From Selaginella moellendorffii (lineage: Eukaryota; Streptophyta; Lycopodiopsida; Selaginellales; Selaginellaceae): a stretch of DNA of 64,000 bases. The notes under the pieces were generated by a model, which was not told where the DNA came from, made no database searches, and saw only the letters and a program-made list of their open reading frames with translations. Position numbers and translations under genes: made by a program. Every line of letters begins with the position of its first letter. The stretch's first letter is position 1. Below, one piece after another: positions 23,621-35,868 of the stretch. Location of the stretch: assembly GCF_000143415.4 (NCBI RefSeq), contig NW_003314268.1, positions 2,181,972 through 2,245,971 on the forward strand, read 5' to 3'.

Positions 23621-26600
23621 GAGTGACATTGTTCTACATGTAGATGTTGGATATGAGGAGCTGGTGCTCATAGGATTGAGGGTGTATTGGACTTTTGTTT
23701 TATAGTGCAACAGACTTAGAGTTCAACTTTAAATTTAAATATGCTACATTCCTTATCACTAACCCTTGTTGCATTTTTTCCCCACCATTTCAATTCTCTT
23801 CACACTTGCCTTTTCTCTATGATTTTTCACTGTTATAAGTGATTTCTTTGCACTACCATAAACTTCCTCACTACTTTTTTACTTCCCCTCTTAGAAAAAG
23901 AAAAAAGTGTTTATTAAATTGATAAGTCTAAGTTATATAATGGGGTTCTAAACCAACATGTATTTCTTTCACACTAGTTATCTTATTTCCCACATTTTTC
24001 TTTTCCCTCTATTAATATATTGATGTAAATCTTAAATTTCTAAACCTCTCCTCAATTAAAACTCCAACCCATACCTGTATTATTGCACAATACCATATGT
24101 TAGCAACTTCTTATAAGCTCCTAAATTTAAAATTCCCAAAAGGTTCTAATATTATTCAAACCCAAAGACGTTTAACCCCAAATATCCTATAATGATTGGG
24201 GTGCACTATTATTTATGGGCCCTTTCCTTTTATATTTGAACCTTTATAAATTGTCTCTTAAATTGTTCCCTTTGGTTGTTTATTCTTGTTTTTAGATTTA
24301 TTACTTATGAAGAGTCCTTACTTATTGCCCTCCTTCCTATATTCTTCCCTAATTTTCCCTACTATTGTTATTGCTCATTTTTTTAATTCTAATCATGTCT
24401 TTCCATAGTTTACCCACACTTCCACCTTTCTAGATTCTACTTAATTTGCAGTAGCTAATCTAAGATTATCAATTAAGCATCATATAAGTGTTGTATCATT
24501 ATTTCCCATATTTTTCTCCTTTGGCTATGTATTTCCATTTTTCACTATTAATTCATCCCTAAAGAATTGCATCTTCATTATTGATGTTAATGGTTTTTTT
24601 TCATTTAAACATTTCAATCTCAATCTGAATTTTCTATTGCCTACACTATTTACCTTCTCAATTTTAGTAGCCCTAGCCCCCCCAATCTTGCATACTCTTA
24701 ACAATTTCTCCTGTTTAAAACTATGATCTTTTTGCCCCAAGCCCAAATATTTTTCTTGAAATTTTAGGATGAATCAAGAGAAGGAATTATTGACATGTGG
24801 TGTTCTATTATAAGGTGGGCAAAAATATTAAAAACTAAAAGTATGACAAAGCTTTAAATGATGAGACACCAAGATATTTAAGATTTATATCAATATAATT
24901 TACATCATTGATAAAGGAAAAAATAAATGTTGGAAAAGGTACAACTAGTGGGGAAGAGACACACACTCTAGAACCCCACTATATAACCTTGACTTTTTTA
25001 TTTGATGAGTACTTTTTTTTTTCTCAAAACGGAATACAATAAAGTAGTGAAAAAGAATGTGTTAGTATAAAAAAATCATTCACAAAGATAAGAAATCAAA
25101 CAAGGGCAATAAAAATAAAAGTGGTAGTGGAGAAAAAAGCAATAAAGTTTGTGGCTAAGAAATAATGATTCAGAGGGAAAAAAAGACAACAATTGAGGGT
25201 AAGATTTGCATAGATCAAAGCAAAACCAAACACATAAATTTGAGGTATATGGAAAAAGGTCAAATTCTATATTTATCTTTTCTAAAATCTAAAATAAATA
25301 TATTTATACCAAAGTCAATAGCAATGATGAGTATTATAGAAGAACGAGTCATAGAGTTCATTTGACTAAACTCATTTTAAGGAAGTGTAAGTGGGAGATA
25401 TTTCATTGGTGAATATGGAAAATCAAGATTAAACAAAATTTAGAGAGGATGAAAGATTTCAAAAATTATTTAGCAAGTTTTGGGTAAAAGATTTGGTTAA
25501 CTCTCCAACAAAAGGCAAATCAAAGATTGCAATAAAGGATAAAAGAAATGAATAATCTGAAAAAGAAGTGTGTAGATAGTATGGAAGTCTTCAGTCGAAA
25601 ATAAAAGGAGGGTCAAACAAAATTATTCTTTACAAAGGGGTCTTTAATGTTTTAAAATTTTTTAGGAAGAAAATGAGAGAAGAAATGAGCTAGATGGTAG
25701 AAGAGGAGTAAAAGGATTGATAAGAAAGAAAATAATGTTATAAATTGATAGAGAAAAATGTATGGCCAAACAAAAATAAAAAAAGACATACTAAAAAGTT
25801 GATGATTAAAGTTATAGTGGTCCGAGTTTATGAAAAACCAATTAGGTATAATGGGATAAAATTATTTATGGTTGATAAGAGCAAAAAATAGTGGCTAGAC
25901 AAGATAAAGAGTAAAAATAAAGCCTTTTTATCAAAGTTAATCCTAGAAGAACAAGTCTAGAAATAAAAATATCATTAATAGGGAAACAAGGGTTAAAGAC
26001 AATGTACCCAATTGTGATGTTTAAATATTCCAAAGTATCTATGTGTCAAGATGCACTAATAGTCCCATTTAGCTTATATGGGTCAAGATTGAAAAAATAC
26101 TACCACTTAAAAAGCTGATAAAGATGCCATATTTGCCAACAAATGATATTCTTGAAGTGGATCTAGAAGAATTTATAAAAGAACTCAATAAGTTCCAAGC
26201 TAAGAGAGTAAAAGAAACAATTTATATAATCATTAAAAAGGTTGTACCAATAGGCTTTAGACTTCATATGTGTGGCATTAGCATATCATGACATGATAGT
26301 GATAGTGACATTAAAGGATATTAAATATTTGAGGGAGAAATATTATAATATTATGATCAAGGATGAAAGGGCATGGTATAAACTCTGTAGAGTGGATGCT
26401 TATGTATAGCTCAAGTTTTAAATGTTCTTCCACACATTCTAAATAACTTTATGCCATAAAAAATTTAAAATGTTATTGAGTTACACAGGGTTGATGTGGC
26501 ATTAGTGAAAGACAAGATCTTAGTGGCAATCTAAAAGTTATTTACAATACTCATTTGAATGGAAAAAATGCTAATTATAATAAAAGTTGATATATACCAC

Positions 26601-27480
26601 TCACAAACCATATGTCTAAGTGGTATGAACCCCAAAGGACAATTCCCCCTTGCAAAGTCCTTTATCCTTGAGAGTGCAATTAAGATGTTTAATCTATAAC
26701 ATCATGAGGTATTTGTTCTAGGATTGCCTCTTGTCTATTTTAGGATTGCTTATTATCTATTCTAGCATTGGAGGTGGACCATGCAATTCCTCTCCTTTCT
26801 CTTCCTTAAACTTTCTTTTTATTAGCTTTTATTCTTTTACACATGATAATCTCAACTTCTCATGTTTTACCATTATCATTTGTTCTTCCCCATCTTCCTT
26901 TTTAGCTTTAATTTATGGATTGTTGCAATGCTTCATATAACTTTTATAGAGTATTAGAATTTGATCAGAGCTAAAAAAGAGAATTTGAGGAAACTATTGA
27001 TATCAAAGTGGTAAAATTGTCATAAGTTTGTCATCAAGAGAAGGGGAGATAACAAAAATGCTAAATAATAAAGAGGAAAAAAATGAATTTAGGTTAAGCA
27101 CTCTAAATATAATTACCTAAAATTATAGGGGTTCTGGAAACTAATCTAGTCAAATTCCAAACAAATTTAGAAACTTAGTTTGAGTATGGGTCTATGCTAA
27201 TCAAGATGCCTATCCATGTGTATAGTAGGTTTTGAGTTTAAATATTATGAATAAATATTTAGAGTTTGATTTCTGCCATAGATAATAGTGGTGTATATAC
27301 TCCTTAGTAAATATAAAAAATATATAAAATATATGATAGTTGTAAGAAAAATATAATTAACAATTTTATTTATTAAATTTATATTATTATATTTTTTTTC
27401 TTGCTTAAGTAAACCTAGATAAGGATAACAGTGGATATACTTAGAATATGCTTGGATATTCTAGGATATTCTACCATCTA
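23621..27480. other. AT-rich stretch without recognisable genes
   Basis: Mostly A/T-rich, with stop codons in every frame. About 24,120-24,300 is an inverted relative of the repeat at 642-960. Short open frames at 24,525, 25,165 and 26,731 have no domain and no coding-like composition. It probably consists of old transposon debris (inference). Confidence 0.5.
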
Positions 27481-27483
27481 ATG

Positions 27484-27510
27484 GTTTAGGGTTTAGGGTT
27501 TAGGGTTTAG
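27484..27510 (+). repeat. Interstitial telomere-like repeat
   Basis: GGTTTAGGGTTTAGGG continues for three to four units of the plant telomere repeat TTTAGGG, just upstream of the gypsy leader. Confidence 0.75.
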
Positions 27511-27677
27511 ATCTAGCTTTTGCATTGTCTAGATCTAGTTTTTCCCATTTCCTTTCTTTTGTTCTTTCCTTTCAGGATTTTGGTTTAGATCTAGCTTTTT
27601 GTATTGTCTAGATCTACCATTTCCTTCTAGCTTTTTGTCATTTCTCTTCTTTTGCTCTTTCTTTTTCATTCGTCTCC

Positions 27678-28532
27678 ATGGCAGATCAGCAATCTCCTCC
27701 TTTGACTCTGGAGTAGCAGTTGGTACAATTGCTTGATGCTATGCGCTTACAATTGAACAGCCAAACTTAGTTGATGGCAACATTCACGGCACATGGTACA
27801 ACTCCTCCTGCTCTTGGTGCCAATCCTCGCGTTCGGCTAGAGTTCTTTCGCGGGAATCCTGGGGATGATGTGTACCATTGGTTCGGTCACTTTACGGTGA
27901 TTGCCACATATCATTCTTGGGATGATGCTTGATATTTGCTTGAGTTTCCCACATGTCTCCAAGGGACGGCGTTGCAGTGGTACAACGGTTTGGGAGCAGC
28001 CACTCGTGGGGATTGGAGTGTTCTTCCAGATGTCTTCAAACGCACCTTCGGACATGCCGATGACTGTGATGATGCTTTCCAACAATTGCATCGTCTTCGC
28101 CAAAGGCCATCTGAGTCAGTGATGTAATTTGGTGTTCGTTTCCAAAGTCTTTTGCTTCGTGCGGAGCCAAATATGTCAGAGCGGATCAAGCTAAGAATGT
28201 TGTGTCTAGCACTTCGTCAAGATCTTGTCGGACTTGTGCATGCACTTGCTCCCACCACTCTTGACGATGCTCTTCGCTTGGCACAACGTTATGAGACGTC
28301 GCCTCTTCCACTTCTCGCTGCACGTCCTTCAGCTCCACTTCATGTGGGTGATGGTCCTGTTCCAATGGAGGTTGATGCTACTGCTACTCAAGTCCAAGGT
28401 CAAGGGCGAGGACGTGGTCGTGGCCATGATGTTCGCTGTTGGGCATGTGATGAAGTTGGTCATACTTATCGGCGTTGTCGGCGTTTTCCAGATTGGCAAC
28501 CTCCATTTCCTGGGTGGAGACCTTGGCGTTAG
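27678..28532 (+). pseudogene. Gypsy gag (stops in frame)
   Basis: Retroviral-type gag, which would form the particle coat and bind RNA. The start ATGGCAGATCAGC is well placed. A capsid-like segment follows, including WYNGLGAATRGDW, and the C-terminal zinc knuckle CWACDEVGHTYRRC (CX2CX4HX4C) sits near 28,437. In-frame stops occur at 27,714, 27,768, 27,930, 28,125 and 28,530. No functional protein is expected. Confidence 0.8.
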
Positions 28533-28589
28533 CAATGTCCTGCTGGTGCTGCTACAATGGAAGTTTGGACACCGAGATACATCCGGGAA

Positions 28590-31500
28590 ACGAGGAGTCG
28601 CGCGAGTAACGAAGGGACTTTGCGCGAATAAGTCAGTGACCCCTCCATCTTTCTTTCGGGAGTATCATCAAGGGGTTCACTCAGCACCAGTTCATCCAAT
28701 GTTTACTTTCCAAGCTCGTCTTTATAACAAGAGGTCTCCTATTATTCTCTTCGTGTTGGTTGATACAGGTTCGAGTTTATCTTCTATTGCTCGACCTGTT
28801 GCCACATGTTGTCGTCTACACTTGCGTCATGCGGCGGAACCAGTTTTCATTCTTTATGGCAACGGCCATACATATGCATGAGCACAGGATGAGGCAGACC
28901 TGGTTGTGCGTGTGGGCGATCTCGAGCTTGAGTTGTAGTCGTTGCGGGTGGTGCCGAGTCAAGCTTTTGACCTCATTCTTGGTATGGATTGGTTGCAACG
29001 CAATCATGCCAAGTGTGACTTTGAGGCTTCTCCCCCTTGTCTCATACTTCCTTACGTTTCATCCATTCCTCTCACTTCCGTACCTCTTCGTCCCTCTACT
29101 TCTACCTCTGCTTCCATTACTTTTGTTTCCCCACTATTTCCTCCTATGTTTCCATCTTGTTCTGCTCTTCCCTTTTCCAATCCTTTCGACGATCTTTGTG
29201 TTGCAGCAATTGACCGGCTCACTGATCTCTTTGACTTTGACCTATTGTCTAGAGCCAGGATTGCCACACGTCATCCGATTCCAACTAGAAATGCTCGTCC
29301 AATCAAGGTTCCTGTTCGTCGTCGGTCACCAAAGGAGATCAAGATTTTACTTGCAAATGTCAAGGAGATGTTGGAGAAGAGTGTTATTCAGAAATCGCGG
29401 AGTCCTTGGGCATGTGAACCTCATCTTGTGACGAAGCCTAATGGGAGTATTTGTTTCTGCATCGACTATCGTCCATTAAATGACGTAACGATCCCGGATG
29501 TGTACTCTCTTCCTCACACTGCTGATCTCTTGGATCGTCTGGGGCAAAGTCGTTGGTTCACTAAGCTAGATCTTGCTTCTGGGTACTGGCAAGTACCAAT
29601 GGCCAAAGAAGATATTCCTAAAACTGTTTTTCGTAGACCATTTGGCTTGTATGAGTTCTTGGTGATGCCATTTGGTTTGAACAATGCTTTAGCAACTTTT
29701 CAACGGATGATGGACAAGGTTCTTTGCGATATGCCGAAGGTGACTGCTGACTTTATTGATGATGTCTTGATTCACTCGGAGGGGATGTGGGAGGAGCACG
29801 TTCGTGATGTTTGTAAAGTGTTGGATTGGCTATGCAATGTTGGTTTAAAGCTGAAGTGGTCGAAGTGCGTGTTTGGATCCAAGAACACAATTTATCTTGG
29901 GTACTATATTTCTCGTGAGGGTTTGCAAGTTGATCCTGACAAACTTATGGCTGTTCTGAAGTTCTATACTCCAAAGTGTGTGAATGATGTGCAGCGCTTC
30001 TTGGGCAAGGTGCAGTATCTCGGGTGTTTTGTGGATCATCTTTCTAATCGCACTACACCATTGCGAGCGTTGCTGAAGTCATCAACGTCATCTTTCATTT
30101 GGTCTCCGGATTGTGAGCGAGCGTTCAGGGATCTCAAAGAGTTATTGACAACTCCTCCGGTTTTGGCATATCTTGACTACACTTGACCTTTTATTTTGCG
30201 CATGGATGCTTTTGACATAGGTCTTGGAGGTGTATTAATGCAAAAGAGCTTGAGTGTGCCTGGTCAGCGCCATCCCACTGTATATATAAGCCGTACATTA
30301 CAACCAGCGGAGATGAACTACTCCACGACAGAGGAGTGTTTAGCAGCAGTTTGGGGTTTCGAGAAACTTCATGCATATCTATATGGTTCTCGGACATTAT
30401 TTGAAGGTGACCATGCTGTTGTTACTTCGTTATTAAAGCGGAAGAACCTAGTTGGTCATACTGCTCGGTGGGTTTTGAAGCTTTAGATATATGATTTTGA
30501 TGTTGTTCACCGCCCAGGGAGTTTTATGGCTGATGCTAATGCCCTTTCTCGAGCTCCTCTTCCTTCTTCACTCTCTTCTCATGTTTTTTATGAGCCTGTT
30601 GTTCCAGCATTTGTGGATTTTCTAGATGAGGATTTTGTGCCATCGGCGGTTACTATACTTGACGTTTAGTGTCCACAAGGTGCAGAGCAAGATCTACCTT
30701 CGCTTGATGAAATTTGTGAGACTCAAAAGATTGAGCCATGGATTCGAAGGCTTCGAGATGGGTTTGAGAATCCTGCATCACTTGCTGATGACTTGCCTTT
30801 CCAGCATTTACATTCTCAATATCATCTTAAAGATGGCCTTCTTTATTTTGTGGGGACAGATCCTGATGATCATTTACAACTGGTGGTGCCTTCTATCTTT
30901 ATTCCGCGGTTTCTCCATGCCTACCATGATTCTCCTGTTCTAGGTGGGCATATGGGACATCGTCGTGTAATCGAGAAGCTACGCAAGTTTTTCTATTGGC
31001 CGGATATGCGATGTGATATTATCCGGTATGTGCGTAGTTGCGTTTGGTGCCAAGCTCGTAATACTCCCCCTCGGGCTCCAGAAGGACGGTTGGAGTCAAT
31101 TGCAGTTTCCCGTCTGTTTGAGTTGGTGGCGTTTGATCTTATGGGACCTTTTCCACAGTCGACTGTTGGCAATGAGTATGTTATTATTGCTTCTGACTAC
31201 TTAACTCGTTGGGTGGAAGTTGGTGCTCTTGCTAGCGCATCTACAATTGCTATTGGATACTTCCTCCTCAATCGAGTGGTGTTCCAGCATTCTTGTCTAG
31301 AGCGGATTCTTTCGGATAATGGTCCCGCATTTATGGCTGAGGCATTTCATGTTTTGACGTCTCGGTTGGGGATTTGCCACACTTTCACGAGTGCTTATCA
31401 TCCACAATCAGACGGTCTGGTGGAACGGCTCTTTCAGACGTTCAAAGGGATGATCGCGAAGTATGTGAACTTTCAGCATTCGGATTGGGATAGTTATTTG

Positions 31501-31980
31501 CCATCTCTTCGGTATGTATATGTCACTAGGGTGCAGAGTTTTGTTGGTGTTTCACCATATAAACTCCTATATGGTCATGATCCAATATTACTAACGGAGC
31601 TGGATTTACCTTCGCAATTGCCACGAGCTGCGGATGCTAGGTCATGGGATCAATATTCTTCCACTTGTCCGAGCGGAGTCTGCCGAACACTTAGGCCGCG
31701 TATAAGTGGGACAACAATGGCGTTACAACTCCCATCATCGTCCACCTGCAAAGTACAAAGTGGATGATTTGGTGTTAGTTCGTTTTCCCCATCTTATGGT
31801 ACGTGGTTTATCTAAAGGGCTCCTTGCATAGTGGAAAGGACCGTATCGAGTGTTACGGCAAGTTGGACCACAAGTTTATGAGGTTTAGCATGACGTCTAG
31901 CAGGCTGATCCTCCAGAGATTGTGCATGTGCAGCAGTTGAAACGCTTCATACAAAGGGATCAGGAGCGGTTAATACCATC
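28590..31980 (+). pseudogene. Gypsy pol: protease, RT, RNase H, integrase
   Basis: The aspartic protease motif VDTGSS is near 28,760. RT is in the longest open part (28,942-30,186), with TKLDLASGYWQVP, FGLYEFLVMPFGL and the catalytic FIDDVL box near 29,755. RNase H follows (RMDAFDIGLGGVL near 30,200). Integrase has the H-H-C-C zinc region (HMGHRR...CVWC) and the D, D, E residues in AFDLMG, LSDNGPAF and SDGLVERL. Stops occur at 28,879, 28,936, 30,184, 30,484 and 30,667, and the frame shifts near 31,650. The C-terminal remnant reaches VHVQQLKRFI near 31,925. No chromodomain was recognised. Dead copy. Confidence 0.85.
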
Positions 31981-32079
31981 TACAAATCCGCCGATGCCTC
32001 CTCCTGATGTTCCTCCAGATCCCGGCCCATCTACAAGAGAACCTTGAGTGTCTTCCATTATTCCGAGAGGAGGGGATGA

Positions 32080-32254
32080 TGTGAGGGCCAAGTGTATGGC
32101 TACGATGCCGTATATTAATATTAGTGTAGTGGGATTTTAGTAGCCGTCAGATTGGTTTCAATCCGGACCACTCGCTCCTGTATATAAGCTAGGGTTTTTG
32201 GGCTAATGGATACACACATTTCTGTATTCCCTTTCCATATTCCATGCACTCACA
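32080..32254 (+). repeat. Probable 3' LTR of the gypsy element
   Basis: It begins TGTGAGGGCC after a purine run and ends near CTCACA, giving inverted termini, with a TATA-like TGTATATAAGC at about 32,180. At 175 bp it is short for gypsy, so the right boundary is uncertain. Confidence 0.45.
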
Positions 32255-33268
32255 ACACTTTCTAGTATATTGTATTTTATTTTATCATTTAATGGTTGAT
32301 ATGTAATAAGATCAGTCTTGTATTTATAAATTATTAACATGCATATAATTATAAATATTTATTTGATAAATTAGATAATAAGTAGGAATAACACTAGTAT
32401 TAAACAAACTAAGCAGTACTACATGCAATGCATAGCAAATTTTTTAATTTTTTAGAAAAACTTTTATAATTAATCAAATTAATTTAATTTAATCTAAAAT
32501 ATTCTTTATAATATTTAATTTTCATATAAACTTTTATATTCTTGGTAGATCTGTAAGAAAACATTTTATATCGTACAGTGGATACTTCCTTTTATAAACC
32601 TTTATAAACTTCTCACCAAACTAGTATGAGTTTAACTAAATAACCATATATTTATAATCTAAATTAATTTATAAAGATGAATATGTATATATATATATCA
32701 TAAATAATATAAATAAAATATATAAACTAAACCCTAAAAAATTATAATGGGAGTTTTATAGTTGTATTTATATTTTCTATAATAATTATTTATAAAACTA
32801 AAGGAAGTATAAATAATTTTAGTAAGTTATATGGTTTTAGCTAACAAATTTGTAGATTCATATAGCATGTTTATTGTATTCTATATAAACCATATTATAA
32901 AATAATTTAATTTTCTTTTATATTTAAGTTTATTTTTATATTTTTTTATCTGTTACTTGACTTGATTTTCATCAGAAACTTTTATATTAAAAACATAAGA
33001 GAAACTATTTAATATAATTAGACATAAATAATTCAAAATTAAAAAGATAAATAAGTAAGTTAATTCTTTGACTAGAAGATATTTAAAATATTTTGAACTA
33101 GCAAATAAAAGAACATGATAACACAACTATAAAATGTTACATTCATCGAGGGACTTCATGAAGGTAACAAGGCTGTTAGTCTCAATGTTGTCATCCAAAA
33201 CACCCCAAAACATAGTTGTTGGTAGGAGTAAAATTTAATTGATATGCACATATTAACTAAATAAATTT

Positions 33269-33314
<46 letters not shown>

Positions 33315-33319
33315 ATATA

Positions 33320-33352
<33 letters not shown>

Positions 33353-33600
33353 ATGTATATATGTATATATGTATATATATAGTCTCAAATAAATATTCTG
33401 CAACAAATTTCTATTAAATAATATTCTGGAGAATCTATTTCCAATAATATAATCAATCTATTTTTAAAATTTATAAAATTGTTAGCTTTTTAATTGATGT
33501 GGCACAATTATGTGGCACTGATGTGGCACTGATATGTCACAAAACACACTCTTGGCGCAAGTGCACGGTGGTGAAGCGTGCGCCACTTTTCCTATTTAAT
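32255..33600. other. AT-rich spacer with TA microsatellite
   Basis: Very AT-rich. A (TA)n/(TATG)n microsatellite occupies about 33,265-33,380. Near 33,510-33,538 a TGTGGCACTGA unit is repeated. It is the boundary between the transposon nest and the gene-dense half; the NRAMP promoter should lie in its last few hundred bases. Confidence 0.7.
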
Positions 33601-33627
33601 TTATGCCGGGGTTAGCTCCACCCATCC

Positions 33628-35861
33628 ATGGATTCACTACGGAACATTCTCGCTCCCCCCTCCTCCGCCTCCGCCTCCGACGAAGAGGGAATCAAGAATC
33701 AAGTTCTAATCCCACGGGTAGGTTTTTTTCCCTCTCTTTGTATCGTGGTCTTCATCGTTCCTCGTTCCTCGCGTGCGCAGCAAAAGGGAGCTTTCCGGAA
33801 GCTCCTGGCGTTTTTGGGCCCCGGTTTCTTGGTGTGCATTGCTTACATTGATCCCGCTAATTGTACGTGTGCTCTTGCTTTTCCTCAAACCCCGGTTTCT
33901 TATTTACCATTTCCTTCCAGTTGAAAGCGATCTCCAATCTGGAGCACAGTACAGATATGAGGTTTTTTTCTTTGTTTGATTCGTTCACACCATCTTCTCT
34001 CAGCTCTTGTGGGTTGTGCTCTTTGCGTCCGTGGCTGGATTGATCATTCAATCGCTCGCTGCCAACTTGGGAGTCGTAACTGGTAAGGAGCAAACTTTGC
34101 GATTGCGAGATCATTTCTTTTTTTATATCAGGGAGGCATCTAGCGGAGCACTGCAGGACTGAGTACCCGCGGCTAGTGAAATACGTGCTATGGATTCTAG
34201 CCGAGGTGACGATCATCGCATCGGACATTCCCGAAGGTCTGGCGCATTGTTTTTCATCGCAACACGTAAAAACTCTTGTTCTTGGACTCTTGGCAGTGAT
34301 CGGCACCGCATTCGCATTGAACATGCTTTTCAGCATACCGCTTTGGATCGGAGTTCTTCTCACCGGAGTGAGCACGCTGCTTTTGCTTGCGTTGCAACAA
34401 TATGGAGTACGTGATGTTTTTCTTCCGTTTTTTTCTGGTTTTCTAAACTTTGTGAGAGCACTCCAGGTCAGGAAGCTGGAGTTCGTGGTGGCTCTCTTTG
34501 TTTTTGTCATGGTCGGCTGCTTCTTTGCGGAGCTGGGCTATGCCAAGCCGGAAGCTAGTGAAGTGCTCAAGGGGTTTATACCGAGATTGAGCGGCCACGG
34601 CGCAACTGGAATCGCAATCTCTTTGCTCGGCGCGATGATCATGCCGTAAGCTCGATCAATGATCGTGCTTCTTCCAACGCTCTAACTTCTTTTCTTTGTG
34701 TGACAGGCATAACCTTTACCTCCATTCGGCGCTGGTACTAACTCGAAAAATCCATCGATCGGAGGAAGCTATCAAGGCAAGATGGAGAATTTTTTCTTTT
34801 GCTCTTGCTAAGCTTTTATCTATGGATTCACAGGAAGGATGTAGATACTACCTTTTGGAGTGTGGATTCGCCATCTTCCTCTCCTTCCTTATCAACGTCT
34901 GTGTCATCTCTGTAAGCGCGACGGTGTGCTTCAGGCCGGATCTCTCTCCAGAAGACAGAGACAAGTGCTCCGACTTGGACCTCAACCAGGCCTCCTTTTT
35001 GCTTCGCGTAAGTCACGAAAGCTTCCATTTTTCTCTTTTGTAAGCTCGGGTTCTTCCTTCCCTATAGAACGTTCTCGGGCAATGGAGCAAAGTCATATTC
35101 GCAGTGGCGCTCCTGGCATCTGGAGAGAGCTCCACCATCACGGGGACTTACGCGGGGCAGTACGTGATGCAAGGCTTCCTCAACCTCCGGCTCAAACCAT
35201 GGATGAGAAACTTGCTCACTCGCAGCGTTGCCATTGTTCCCAGCTTGGTGGTCGCTCTTATCGGAGGCTCCCGGAGCGCTGGACAACTGATCATAGTTTG
35301 CTCGGTAAGAAATCCAAAGAAAAGAAGAAACCATCCATTCTAACTCGTATCAACTTCCAGATGATCCTATCGTTCGTGCTGCCATTCGTGCTAATTCCAC
35401 TCCTGCGTTTCACAGGCAGCAAGCTCAAAATGGGAGCACACGTAAACTCTCTCGGGGTATAACTGGTTCTTGTTTGATATCTTTGCTTGTGTTGCTAAGA
35501 TCATCGTCTTGGGCAGATCATGATCGTCACTGGTTTCATCGGTGGCTGCGTGATGACTGTCAATGTCTACTTCCTCGTCTCGGCTTTCGTGAAGTGGCTG
35601 ATATCGAGCCACACTCTCCTGGCGGGGCGTGTTATTCTCGGCATGATCGTCTTCTCCCTGACGCTGCTATATCTCCTCTTCATCGCTTATCTCAGCTTGC
35701 GGCCCCTCTCGGACACAGCGTGCTTCCCAGACCCGGCCGAGACGAAGGACCTCGAGAGCGAGGTGCTGGAGGATGAAAAGGCGGCCGCGCAAGTCTTGAA
35801 CCGGACAGACATCTTGAAAATGCAGCTCCCGGGGGATGTGCTCGCGGAAGACTCCGAGTGA
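33628..35861 (+). CDS. NRAMP metal-ion transporter
   Basis: Proton-coupled divalent metal (Fe/Mn) transporter of the NRAMP family, closest in wording to plant NRAMP1/6. It has about eleven short exons, with the first at 33,628 ([11 protein letters not shown]). Readable segments include [42 protein letters not shown], a TM6 motif [12 protein letters not shown] split by an intron, and the plant consensus-like [20 protein letters not shown]. The last exon ends [11 protein letters not shown] with stop at 35,861. The metal-site motif in TM1 is DPAN rather than the usual DPGN. The D and N ligands and the TM6 Met are kept, so transport is still likely. Its stop lies 7 bp from the stop of the convergent dapB-like gene, so the 3' UTRs must overlap. 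The family call is firm; the substrate is inferred. Confidence 0.92.
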
Positions 35862-35868
35862 AGATCAA

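Larger units (their letters stand above)
27500..32254 (+). mobile_element. Ty3/gypsy LTR retrotransposon, inactive
   Basis: The gene order gag - protease - RT - RNase H - integrase identifies Ty3/gypsy. The leader holds two copies of a TAGATCTAGCTTTTTGTATT-like phrase. The gag ATG is at 27,678. Gag runs in one frame, and pol from about 28,590 in the next. At least ten in-frame stops plus a frame change near 31,650 make it non-coding today. A polypurine run (GAGAGGAGGGGA, about 32,065-32,076) precedes a probable short 3' LTR. A matching 5' LTR was not found, so the element is truncated at its left or its 5' LTR has diverged. Confidence 0.85.
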
